DNA from: an uncultured Eubacteriales bacterium
GTDB taxonomy: Bacteria > Bacillota > Clostridia > Peptostreptococcales > Anaerovoracaceae
Assembly (NCBI GenBank): GCA_905206455.1
Contig: CAJLHL010000037.1
Coordinates: 1 to 19,243, forward strand
Length of the DNA stretch: 19,243 nt
Direction: 5' to 3'
Numbering within the stretch: position 1 is the stretch's first letter; each line of letters opens with the position of its first letter. Shown in pieces: positions 1 through 7,318 of the stretch. The notes under the pieces were generated by a model. It saw nothing but the letters and a program-made list of their open reading frames with translations. It made no database searches and had not been told where the DNA came from. The position numbers were made by a program, and so were the translations under genes.

Positions 1-2
1 AT

Positions 3-752
3 TTCGCACTGAGCAAAAAAGGGCTGGGCCCGGAGGTGATCGCAGCGCAGATGAAAGGCGAAGCGCTGGCGATCCGTGATGAAGATATCGAAGTCTGCCG
101 CAAAATCGGAGAACACGGTCTGCGTCTGCTGAAGAGAGGACAGGGGATTCTGACCCACTGCAATGCGGGGCATCTGGCCTGTGTTCGCTATGGAACGGCC
201 ACCGCTCCTATCTATCTCGGCTGCGAGCGGGGCTATGATTTCCGGGTCTTTGCAGACGAGACGAGACCTCTGCTGCAGGGCGCGCGGCTCACTTCTTTTG
301 AGCTTGCCAGAGCAGGGATCGACGTCACTCTGATCTGCGACAATATGGCGTCTTCGGTCATGAAAAAGGGCTGGATCGACGCCGTCATCACCGGCTGCGA
401 CCGGGTGGCGGCCAACGGAGATGCAGCCAATAAAATCGGAACTTCCGGAGCGGCGATCCTGGCGCAATATTACGGGATTCCTTTCTATATCGCAGCGCCG
501 ACATCTACGATCGACTTCGGTACCGCCACGGGAGCGGACATCGTCATCGAGGAACGTTCCGGCGACGAAATCAAAAAAATGTGGTACAGTGAACCTATGG
601 CTGTCGACGAAGTGAAGACTTTCAATCCTTCTTTCGACGTCACCGAAGCATCTTTGATCACGGGGATTATCACGGAATACGGTGTTCTCTATCCGCCGTA
701 CGATGTATCTCTCGCAGAGCTGAAGGAAAAAATCGGCAGAAAGGAGAAATGA
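3..752 (+). CDS. mtnA: S-methyl-5-thioribose-1-phosphate isomerase family protein, 3' part (5' end outside window)
   Basis: An aldose-ketose isomerase of the MtnA/eIF2B-like family, which converts 5-methylthioribose-1-phosphate (or 5-deoxyribose-1-phosphate) to the ribulose form in the cytosol. The frame is open from base 3, and no start with a ribosome site is visible, so the N-terminus lies upstream. About 249 codons are present, against roughly 345 for a full MtnA. Visible family motifs are THCNAG, holding the conserved cysteine, and ITGCDRVAANGD, holding the conserved aspartate, followed by NKIGT. APTSTID and the C-terminal NPSFDVT are also typical. The stop TGA lies one base before the start of the aldolase gene, so the two are co-transcribed and probably translationally coupled. 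The partner suggests the dihydroxyacetone-phosphate shunt rather than the full methionine salvage route. The substrate (methylthio- or deoxyribose) cannot be decided from sequence. Confidence 0.9.
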   Translation, partial: FALSKKGLGPEVIAAQMKGEALAIRDEDIEVCRKIGEHGLRLLKRGQGILTHCNAGHLACVRYGTATAPIYLGCERGYDFRVFADETRPLLQGARLTSFELARAGIDVTLICDNMASSVMKKGWIDAVITGCDRVAANGDAANKIGTSGAAILAQYYGIPFYIAAPTSTIDFGTATGADIVIEERSGDEIKKMWYSEPMAVDEVKTFNPSFDVTEASLITGIITEYGVLYPPYDVSLAELKEKIGRKEK

Positions 753-753
753 G

Positions 754-1428
754 ATGAGCGGTAAGATTCTGTTTCCCGATGATAAAGAGGCGAAACGCCT
801 GATCATCGAAGTGGGAAAGCGTATGTACGATAAAGATTACTGTGCTGCCAACGACGGCAATATCAGCTGCCGTACGGAGGATGACGCACTCTGGGTGACG
901 CCTTCCGGCGTTTCCAAGGGATTTATGACGGAAGATATTCTCGTAAAGACGGATCTGCAGGGCAATATCCTGGAAAATCCGGATGAGCGGCGGATTTCAT
1001 CCGAGGTAAAGCTCCATCTGCGGGTTTACCACAACAGAGCGGACGCAGGCGCGGTGGTTCACGCCCATCCTCCTGCGGCGACCGCTTTTGCCTGTGCGAG
1101 GAAGGCGCTGACGCGCCCGGTGGTCTCTGAGGCGATTCTGCATCTGGGAGAAGTACCCTGCGCGCCTTTCGCCGTACCGGGAACCGACGCGCTGGCGGAG
1201 TCTATCGTGCCTTATCTGCACGGACACGCGGCGGTGCTGATGGCCAATCACGGCGCAGTGACCTGGGGCAGCGGAATGATGCAGGCTTATTATCGTCTGG
1301 AAACTCTGGAATATTACGCTAATATGCTGATCCGTGTCGGAGAACTCCCTCAGCCCGCAGTGGAACTGACGGAGGAGGAGACTGCGGAAATCGCGGCGTT
1401 GCGGCAGAAATTCGGTATCGTATTATAA
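754..1428 (+). CDS. class II aldolase/adducin family protein (fuculose-phosphate aldolase-like; likely 5-deoxyribulose/methylthioribulose-1-phosphate aldolase)
   Basis: A zinc-dependent class II aldolase of 224 residues, the usual size of the FucA family. Zinc ligands are H103 and H105 in VHAHPP and H166 in NHGAVTWG. E84 in SSEVKLH matches the catalytic glutamate of FucA, and NDGN (33-36) and TPSG (49-52) are the phosphate-binding turns. The ATG is preceded by AAGGAG at 741-746 and follows the mtnA stop by one base. Placed after mtnA, it most likely splits methylthioribulose-1-phosphate or 5-deoxyribulose-1-phosphate into dihydroxyacetone phosphate and a (methylthio)acetaldehyde, as in the DHAP shunt described in Rhodospirillum, pathogenic E. 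coli and Bacillus thuringiensis (DrdA). A methylthioribulose-phosphate dehydratase (MtnB) belongs to the same superfamily and is the main alternative. Family is certain; substrate is inferred. Confidence 0.85.
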   Translation: MSGKILFPDDKEAKRLIIEVGKRMYDKDYCAANDGNISCRTEDDALWVTPSGVSKGFMTEDILVKTDLQGNILENPDERRISSEVKLHLRVYHNRADAGAVVHAHPPAATAFACARKALTRPVVSEAILHLGEVPCAPFAVPGTDALAESIVPYLHGHAAVLMANHGAVTWGSGMMQAYYRLETLEYYANMLIRVGELPQPAVELTEEETAEIAALRQKFGIVL

Positions 1429-1447
1429 TACAGCGCCGGTAAGATCC

Positions 1448-1461
1448 GCGTCTGCAGACGC
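1448..1461. repeat. 14-bp perfect palindrome in the aldolase-xseA gap
   Basis: The 181-base gap 1429-1609 holds a perfect palindrome (GCGTCTG/CAGACGC) here. A wider inverted repeat, ATACAGCGC at 1427-1435 and GCGCTGTAT near 1530-1538, brackets it. A further six-base stem (ACCGGG/CCCGGT) lies near 1557-1585, just ahead of xseA. No run of T follows any stem, so none looks like a standard terminator. I recognise no riboswitch class. An RNA fold or a DNA-binding site are both possible. Confidence 0.35.
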
Positions 1462-1609
1462 AGATTTCATCTCCCGGTTCCTGCGGAAATCACAGTTTCA
1501 TGCACGGCCGGGAGGAGCGGATGCTCCCCGCGCTGTATCGGAATTATCGGCGCTCTGACCGGGGAAGTCTGTCATAGCCCGGTTCCGGTTTGATAAAAGA
1601 GGTGAATTT

Positions 1610-2824
1610 ATGGCACTGAAGCCGATTACCGTTTCACAACTGAATCGCTATATCGGAAAGATTCTGTCCACCGATCCCATTCTCGGGAATGTGTCCGTGC
1701 GGGGAGAGATTTCCAATCTGAAATATCACGGATCCGGGCACGTCTATTTTTCCCTGAAAGATGCGGGCAGCAAAATCAACTGTTTTCTTCCGGCTTCTTC
1801 CGCCGGAAATCTCCGTTATCAGCTGACCGACGGTATCGAAGCGGTGGTTTCCGGCTATCTTTCGGTCTATGAAGCGGGAGGATATTATTCTCTCAACGTC
1901 CGCGATGTGGAGATCTCCGGTGCGGGAAGCCTGGCGGCGGCCTTCAGGGCGCTGTTTGAGAAGCTGGAGAAAGAAGGTCTGTTTGATCCGGAATATAAAA
2001 AACCGATACCGGAATTTCCGCAGAAGATCTGCGTGATCACCTCGGAGACGGGAGCCGCCGTCCGGGATATTCTGAAAATTATCCGATCGAGAAACCGATT
2101 GGTCAGCGTATTGGTCTATCCGTGTCTGGTACAGGGAAAATCAGCGGCGGCAGATATCGCCGATGCGATTGTGAAGGTCAATGAAAAGTTCCCTGACACG
2201 GATGTGATCATCACGGGCCGCGGCGGAGGATCGGCAGAGGAACTCTGGGCTTTCAATGAAGAAATCGTAGCGAGGAGTATTTTTGCCTCGCGGATTCCCG
2301 TGATTTCTGCAGTGGGTCATGAAACGGATTTTTCCATATCGGATTACGCTGCCGACTGCAGGGCGGAAACGCCGACGGCCGCGGCGGTGTTGGCAGTGCC
2401 GGATACGGCGGAGATGATCGGCAGAGCGGAGGAGTGGAAACTGCAGATGAACGCGCGGATGCACAGGATTCTGGAGCTCGGTGAAATTAGGCTGCAGGCC
2501 TGCCGTCCGGAAGTTTTTCTTCGTACTCTGAAAGAACAGGTGATGATCAGAGAAAACGACGCCGCCTGGCTCGACCGGGAGATTTCCGAGGGAATAAGGG
2601 ACTTTCTGATCACGTATGAGCATGAGGCGGAAAAAGAGAATCTGCGCCTCGAAGCGGGAAGTCCTCAGCGGATTATCTCCCGGGGATATGCGGCGGTGCG
2701 CGACTCAGAGACAGGAGAGATGATTTCGGCTGTCCGCGGAGTTTTGCCCGGAGATGAACTGGGAATCGTACTGAAGGACGGAGAATTGATCTGCCGTGTT
2801 CAGGAGAAGCGGGAGAATACGTGA
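1610..2824 (+). CDS. xseA: exodeoxyribonuclease VII large subunit
   Basis: Catalytic subunit of exonuclease VII, which degrades single-stranded DNA into short oligonucleotides in complex with several XseB subunits. The N-terminal OB fold (about 1-100, starting ITVSQLNRYI) binds DNA. The nuclease domain follows, with VITSETGAAVRDI, GRGGGS at 203-208 and AVGHETDFS around 234-242. A helical region then leads to the conserved ISRGYAAVRD near the C-terminus. At 404 residues it is shorter than the E. coli (456) and B. subtilis (about 448) proteins, mainly in the helical middle part. The ATG is preceded by AGAGGTGA at 1599-1606. It opens the block xseA-xseB-ispA-OLE-oapA-dxs-tlyA, a common Firmicutes order. 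Confidence 0.97.
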   Translation: MALKPITVSQLNRYIGKILSTDPILGNVSVRGEISNLKYHGSGHVYFSLKDAGSKINCFLPASSAGNLRYQLTDGIEAVVSGYLSVYEAGGYYSLNVRDVEISGAGSLAAAFRALFEKLEKEGLFDPEYKKPIPEFPQKICVITSETGAAVRDILKIIRSRNRLVSVLVYPCLVQGKSAAADIADAIVKVNEKFPDTDVIITGRGGGSAEELWAFNEEIVARSIFASRIPVISAVGHETDFSISDYAADCRAETPTAAAVLAVPDTAEMIGRAEEWKLQMNARMHRILELGEIRLQACRPEVFLRTLKEQVMIRENDAAWLDREISEGIRDFLITYEHEAEKENLRLEAGSPQRIISRGYAAVRDSETGEMISAVRGVLPGDELGIVLKDGELICRVQEKRENT

Positions 2825-2897
2825 AAGCCGCGGAAACATAAGAAATCAAACAGCGGCCGATAAATGCCTGCACAGAATTTGTCACTTGAAAGAGAAT

Positions 2898-2927
2898 GGT
2901 CCGCGTCATGATTCGATCAGGCGGACC
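2898..2927 (+). other. hairpin between xseA and xseB
   Basis: A seven-base stem, GGTCCGC (2898-2904) with GCGGACC (2921-2927), encloses a 16-base loop in the 127-base gap between xseA and xseB. It is not followed by a T run, so it is not a canonical terminator. It might stabilise or process the mRNA, or lower xseB expression relative to xseA. Function is unknown. Confidence 0.35.
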
Positions 2928-2951
2928 GGCCGAGAAAGGACAGGACGGCAG

Positions 2952-3170
2952 ATGGAAGAGAAGAAAGAAGATCTGAAATTCGAAGAAGCTTTTGAACTGC
3001 TCCGGCGCGAGGCGGAGATCATCAGCTCGGACAGCGTCTCTCTGGAGGAAGCGATGGAGAGCTATAAAAAAGGAAAAGAATATTTTGAAATCTGCAGCAG
3101 AAAGCTGCAGGAAGCAAAACAGCTGATTCAGATTTACGATAAAGAAAACAATACGATAAAGGAGATGTAA
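2952..3170 (+). CDS. xseB: exodeoxyribonuclease VII small subunit
   Basis: The small subunit binds XseA's helical arm in several copies and is needed for nuclease activity. The 72-residue product has the expected size and the family pattern: LKFEEAFELL, then DSVSLEEAMESYKKGKEYFEICSRKLQEAK, and a short charged tail. It should form a helical hairpin. An upstream in-frame start at 2796 would add 52 residues and overlap xseA. I reject it because that extension has no family similarity and the ATG at 2952 has AGGA six bases upstream. The final codons contain the AAAGGAG used by the next gene, so translation of the two is linked. Confidence 0.93.
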   Translation: MEEKKEDLKFEEAFELLRREAEIISSDSVSLEEAMESYKKGKEYFEICSRKLQEAKQLIQIYDKENNTIKEM

Positions 3171-3173
3171 GAG

Positions 3174-4199
3174 TTGGCAGAAGATCGCTATTCAATCTGG
3201 AAGCGTTATATCGAGGAGAAGCTTGCGGACTTTCTGCCGGAAGCGGAGCAGAAGAGCCGTATTCTGTCAGAGGCCATGCGGTACAGTCTCTCGGCGGGAG
3301 GAAAGCGTCTGCGTCCTCTTCTTCTTCTGGAAGCCTGCAGCGTCTGCGGCGGAGATGCCGAAAAGGCGCTGCCCTATGCCTGTGCCGTGGAGTTTATCCA
3401 CACCTATTCTCTGATTCATGACGATCATCCTTCCATGGATGATGACGATTACCGGAGGGGAAAGCTGACGAATCATAAAGTTTTCGGTGACGGGATGGCG
3501 ATTCTGGCGGGAGACGGACTCCTGAATTCGGCTTTTGATGTCATGATGGAAGATATCCTGCCGGCAGCCGGCAGGGGCGAGGATGTGTCGTTTCTGCTCC
3601 GGGCGGCTTATGAGATTTCATCGTCCGCCGGAGTGCGGGGGATGATCGCCGGGCAGGCGGCGGATCTGCAGAATACGGGAAACGGATATCGTCAAGATGC
3701 GAGATTCGCCGGGAACCTTCAGGGTAAGAGAACGACGGTGCGTGAACGGTGCGCGGCAGCAGACAGTGAAGCGGGCGCCGGAACCGTCCGGGAGGAACTC
3801 AGCGGCGACGAGGAAGGCAGAGAGAAGATGCTGCTCTATATTCATAAAAAGAAGACAGGGGCTTTGATCCGGGCGGCGGTCCGGGCGGGCGCTCTGATCG
3901 CAGGTGCATCGGAGCGGCAGATAGCAGAGCTCACCGAGTATGCGGAAAACCTGGGACTGGCTTTTCAGATTTCCGACGATATTCTGGACGTCGTCGGCAG
4001 CGAAGCGGAGATGGGAAAGCGCGTCGGAGCCGATCAGCGTCTGGGGAAACTGACCTATCCGTCGGTCTTCGGCCTGGAGGTTTCCCGCCGGCGGCTGGCG
4101 GAAGCTACAGAGCGGGCTGTAGAAGCGGCTGCCCGGTTTGGAGAGGACGGCGGCTTTCTGGAAAAACTTGCTATTGACCTTCAGAGTCGAATATCATAA
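3174..4199 (+). CDS. ispA: polyprenyl (farnesyl/geranyl) diphosphate synthase
   Basis: A trans-prenyltransferase of the IspA type that condenses isopentenyl diphosphate with allylic diphosphates to make farnesyl or geranylgeranyl diphosphate. It starts with TTG, three bases after the xseB stop, using the AAAGGAG at 3159-3165. Motifs are GGKRLRP (42-48), the first aspartate-rich region DDHPSMDDDD (83-92) and the second, DDILD (268-272). HKKKTGALI and KLTYP are also present. It has 341 residues; IspA proteins are usually about 290-300. The extra length is a hydrophilic stretch at about 166-218, between GQAADLQ and MLLYIHKKKTGALI, where relatives have a short loop. The first motif also has His where Leu is usual (HDDLPAMD). 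Chain length cannot be read with confidence. The OLE RNA follows directly. Confidence 0.93.
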   Translation: MAEDRYSIWKRYIEEKLADFLPEAEQKSRILSEAMRYSLSAGGKRLRPLLLLEACSVCGGDAEKALPYACAVEFIHTYSLIHDDHPSMDDDDYRRGKLTNHKVFGDGMAILAGDGLLNSAFDVMMEDILPAAGRGEDVSFLLRAAYEISSSAGVRGMIAGQAADLQNTGNGYRQDARFAGNLQGKRTTVRERCAAADSEAGAGTVREELSGDEEGREKMLLYIHKKKTGALIRAAVRAGALIAGASERQIAELTEYAENLGLAFQISDDILDVVGSEAEMGKRVGADQRLGKLTYPSVFGLEVSRRRLAEATERAVEAAARFGEDGGFLEKLAIDLQSRIS

Positions 4200-4200
4200 A

Positions 4201-4801
4201 ATGAATGGAAAGTGGCGCAGTATTCTAGTCAGAATTTGCTTTTTCTGAAGACGGGGCTAAAAATCCGTCAAATGGCACATCGATGAAGCTCCTTGTTTTT
4301 GCTGCCGACGCCCAGTCGGGGGTATTTTCAGGGAGAAAGATGGTCAGGGCGATCCATAATGGCATATGGGCGTGAACCCTGTTCATCGTGGAGGCTTGCA
4401 CCGCCGGACCGACGGGAACGGCTGTGTAAGAAATAAACCTGAAGTAAGGCTGTATCGAAATCATTCGCTGACCTTACCTAAGCGTAGCTTGCCTTGAGTG
4501 GGAGCGGGGGAATACAGATCTATGCGGCAGTGTTCGAGGCCTGGGCGCGGACCGCAATCGCTGTGTGAAACCGGTTCTGCAAAAGAGGATAGGAAAAAGC
4601 AATACTGTTGAGGAAATCTCCTAGACTGTTTGATATACGTGGATTGCAGTACGGACTTAGTGGCAATCCGGTACCGCAGTTGGCAACGCTGCGGGCGGAG
4701 CTTTGAAGGGAAACCGCTGATCAGGCGACAGATCAGCAGCACCGTAGGAAATCTGACCGGACCTATGCCGTAAGGTTTACACGTATATTGTCCACTTCAT
4801 T
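4201..4801 (+). ncRNA. ole: OLE RNA (ornate, large, extremophilic RNA)
   Basis: This 634-base gap has no credible ORF and lies between ispA and an OapA protein, exactly where the roughly 600-nt OLE RNA sits in Bacillus halodurans and relatives. OLE RNA forms a membrane-bound ribonucleoprotein with OapA, linked in Bacillus halodurans to cold, ethanol and Mg2+ stress. Structure is visible. The ends pair (AAGTGG at 4210-4215 with CCACTT at 4792-4797), and a hairpin around ATTCT/AGAAT follows at about 4217-4241. Further stems are CCATA/TATGG nested in CAGGG/CCCTG (about 4345-4382), GGATTGC/GCAATCC (4641-4669), CCGCAG/CTGCGG (4674-4694) and GCTGATC/GATCAGC (4716-4737). I set the limits from the terminal pairing. 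No own promoter is evident, so it is probably made as part of the operon transcript. Identity rests on position, size, structure and partner, since I could not run a covariance model. Confidence 0.88.
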
Positions 4802-4833
4802 TTTATTTATGAAATGTTAAAGAGGACAAGATT

Positions 4834-5385
4834 ATGAGAGGAAAAAAGGACAGCGATCCCGATAAAATACGACGAAGATGGGTGATCTTCATCACGATTT
4901 TCGCATTTTTACTGTCGGTTTTTATGAGTACTTTTTCGGATATCCTGTTGAGAAAGTCCAATACCGCCGTCGCGTTTATCGTCCTGATCGCCATCATTTT
5001 TATCGGTATTCTGTTTGATATCATAGGCGTAGCGGTGACCGTCACCGACGAGAAGCCGTTTCACTCTATGGCGGCGTCCAAGGTAAAGGGCGCGAAGAGT
5101 TCGCTCATGCTGATCCGGAATGCCAGCAGAGTTTCCAATGTCTGCAATGACGTCATCGGCGATATCTGCGGCATTATCAGCGGAAGTTCGGCGGCGTTTA
5201 TCGTCACTCAGGTGGATTTTTCCGACGTCGGATTTATGAGCGCGGCGGTTTTCTCCGTGATTCTGAGCGGTATTGTGGCGTCACTGACCATCGGCGGAAA
5301 AGCTTTCGGAAAAGAAATCGCCATCAACAATTCCAAAGAGATTATTTCAATGATCGGAAGGATTCTCTCTGTTTTCAGCAAGTGA
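4834..5385 (+). CDS. oapA: OLE-associated membrane protein OapA
   Basis: A 183-residue membrane protein that anchors OLE RNA in the inner membrane. It has a basic N-terminus (1-16) and hydrophobic segments at about 17-35, 45-70, 110-125 and 132-155. The central stretch EKPFHSMAASKVKGAKSS then LIRNASRVSNVCNDVIGDICG is characteristic of the family. D106 and D110 form the DxxxD motif whose alteration disables OapA in Bacillus halodurans. The same arrangement resembles the transmembrane domain of CNNM/CorC-type magnesium proteins, in line with the reported Mg2+ link. The ATG has AGAGGA at 4821-4826. The gene follows OLE RNA directly and precedes dxs by 16 bases. Partners OapB and OapC are normally encoded elsewhere and are not in this window. 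Confidence 0.93.
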   Translation: MRGKKDSDPDKIRRRWVIFITIFAFLLSVFMSTFSDILLRKSNTAVAFIVLIAIIFIGILFDIIGVAVTVTDEKPFHSMAASKVKGAKSSLMLIRNASRVSNVCNDVIGDICGIISGSSAAFIVTQVDFSDVGFMSAAVFSVILSGIVASLTIGGKAFGKEIAINNSKEIISMIGRILSVFSK

Positions 5386-5401
5386 TAAGGACATCTTTCT
5401 C

Positions 5402-7318
5402 ATGATAAAAAAGATAGAAGAAGGAATATATCCGGCGGATATAAAAAAAATGGATATCGGGCAGTTGGAGCTTCTGAGCTATGAGATCCGGGATACGCTG
5501 ATTTCCACCGTATCGGACACGGGAGGACATCTGGCGTCCAATCTCGGCGTAGTGGAGCTTACGATTGCGCTGCACAAGGTGTTTGATGCCCCGAGGGACA
5601 GAATTGTCTGGGATGTCGGACACCAGTCTTATGTTCACAAACTTCTCACCGGCAGAGGCGCGTCATTCGGAACCCTCCGTCAGATGGGAGGAATGAGCGG
5701 TTTTCCGAAGCGCTGTGAAAGCGGATACGACACGTTTGATACCGGCCACGCCAGCAATTCCATCTCGGCTGCGCTGGGAATGGCCGCGGCCAGGGATCTG
5801 CGAAAGGAGGATTATGCGGTGGTTTCTGTCATCGGCGACGGAGCTATGACAGGAGGCATGGTCTACGAAGCGATGAATAATGCTGGAGCTATGAATACCG
5901 GGTTTATCGTCATCCTCAACGACAATGAAATGTCGATTTCGCAGAGCGAAGGCAGTATGGCACAGCACCTCGGAAAGCTGCGTTCCTCGGAAGGATACAA
6001 CAATCTGAAAAAATCCCTGAAAAAATCTCTGAAAAAAATTCCCGTGGTGGGCGATCCCCTGATCGAAGGGTTGGGTACGCTGAGAGACGCGGTAAAATAT
6101 ACGATGGTTTCCGGTGTTCTCTTCGAGGAACTGGGATTTGTCTATCTGGGACCTATCGACGGACATGATATCGGTGAACTGACGGAAGTGTTTCATTATG
6201 CCAAGATGCTGAACCGGCCGGTTCTGGTTCACTGTGTTACAAAAAAAGGAAAAGGGTACCATCCTGCAGAGCAGAATCCGTCGAAATTTCACGGGATCGC
6301 GCCTTTCGATCCCGAAACGGGAGCGCTGAAAAAGCAGACGGAACAGCCTTCTTATTCCAAGGTGTTCGGCAATAAATTAAAGGAAATGGCGCTGAAAGAT
6401 TCTTCGATCATCGCAGTGACGGCGGCGATGACGGAAGGGACCGGGCTTTCGGAGTTTGGAAAATATCTGCCGGAACGTCTTTTCGACGTGGGCATCGCCG
6501 AGGAACATGCGGTGACGTTTGCCGCCGGAGCGGCTGCGGAAGGGCTCCGGCCGGTGGTAGCGATCTACTCCACATTTCTGCAGAGAGCTTATGATCAGAT
6601 TCTCATCGATGTCTGCATGCAGAATCTTCCGGTGACTTTCTGCATCGACAGAGCCGGTATCGTGGGAGCGGACGGTGAAACGCATCACGGCGTGTTCGAT
6701 ATTTCCTATCTCATTTCCATGCCGAATCTGATGATCTTTGCGCCTTCGGACCGCAGAGAACTGGAAGAGATGCTGGAATATGCGGTGTTTTCTGAATGTC
6801 CCTGCGCTGTCCGCTATCCCCGGGGAGCGGCTCCGGCGCCGCTGTGCGGTTCCGGCGGAGAACGCAGAGAAAATGCAAAAAAGGATCCCGGAGATCGTGG
6901 AACAGAGGAAGCGTTTTTGCAGGCGCGTGTCCTGAGAGAAGGAAGCGACGTGACTATCATTTCCGCAGGTGAGATGACCCGGGAATGCGCGGAAAGCTGC
7001 AGAATTCTGGAATCCCGGGGAATCCGGGCGGAACTCATCGACGCCCGGGTGCTGAAGCCTCTGGATCGCCGGACTTTTGAGGCGTCGGCGGCGAAGACGG
7101 GTCTCGTATTTGTCGCAGAAGATAATGTGGCCACCGGCGGATTCGGCAGCTGCGTGGAGGAGCTCTTTGCCTGCAGTCCTCAGATCGAAGTATATAAAAT
7201 CGCCTGGCCCGACGAGTTTATCTCTCACGGTACCCAGGCGGAACTGAAGAAAAAATACGGTATGAATGCAGAGGCTATCGCGGAAAGGGTGCGTGAGGGA
7301 GTTGAAGGAAAGGCTTGA
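5402..7318 (+). CDS. dxs: 1-deoxy-D-xylulose-5-phosphate synthase
   Basis: First enzyme of the methylerythritol phosphate pathway. It uses thiamine diphosphate to join pyruvate and glyceraldehyde-3-phosphate, giving the precursor for the isoprenoids that the upstream ispA elongates. The 638 residues cover all three transketolase-like domains. H43 in GGHLASNLG, GDGAMTGG (145-152) and NDNEMSI (173-179) bind the cofactor, and the second domain has VGIAEEHAVTFAAG and RAGIVGADGETHHG. The C-terminal domain begins near VLREGSDVTII. A charged stretch of about 20-25 residues at about 480-505, between the second and third domains, is longer than in most homologues. The ribosome site is weak (TAAGG, about 12 bases upstream), so translation may be coupled to oapA. 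The end overlaps tlyA. Confidence 0.97.
   Translation: MIKKIEEGIYPADIKKMDIGQLELLSYEIRDTLISTVSDTGGHLASNLGVVELTIALHKVFDAPRDRIVWDVGHQSYVHKLLTGRGASFGTLRQMGGMSGFPKRCESGYDTFDTGHASNSISAALGMAAARDLRKEDYAVVSVIGDGAMTGGMVYEAMNNAGAMNTGFIVILNDNEMSISQSEGSMAQHLGKLRSSEGYNNLKKSLKKSLKKIPVVGDPLIEGLGTLRDAVKYTMVSGVLFEELGFVYLGPIDGHDIGELTEVFHYAKMLNRPVLVHCVTKKGKGYHPAEQNPSKFHGIAPFDPETGALKKQTEQPSYSKVFGNKLKEMALKDSSIIAVTAAMTEGTGLSEFGKYLPERLFDVGIAEEHAVTFAAGAAAEGLRPVVAIYSTFLQRAYDQILIDVCMQNLPVTFCIDRAGIVGADGETHHGVFDISYLISMPNLMIFAPSDRRELEEMLEYAVFSECPCAVRYPRGAAPAPLCGSGGERRENAKKDPGDRGTEEAFLQARVLREGSDVTIISAGEMTRECAESCRILESRGIRAELIDARVLKPLDRRTFEASAAKTGLVFVAEDNVATGGFGSCVEELFACSPQIEVYKIAWPDEFISHGTQAELKKKYGMNAEAIAERVREGVEGKA

Noticed and set aside
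1429..1609. Cobalamin or c-di-GMP riboswitch before xseA
   Set aside because: Some short G-rich pieces are reminiscent, but the conserved core boxes of these classes are not present.
2796..2951. N-terminal extension of xseB by 52 codons
   Set aside because: Overlaps xseA, is basic and unlike XseB proteins, and the internal ATG at 2952 has a suitable ribosome site and gives the family length.
4225..4742. Two minus-strand frames of 79 and 93 codons in the gap between ispA and oapA
   Set aside because: Neither has a family signature, and the interval shows paired RNA arms consistent with OLE RNA on the + strand.
5991..6048. Repeated KKSLKKSLKK segment in dxs as a frameshift or expansion
   Set aside because: The frame stays open with conserved DXS sequence on both sides; lysine-rich stretches at this loop occur in the family.
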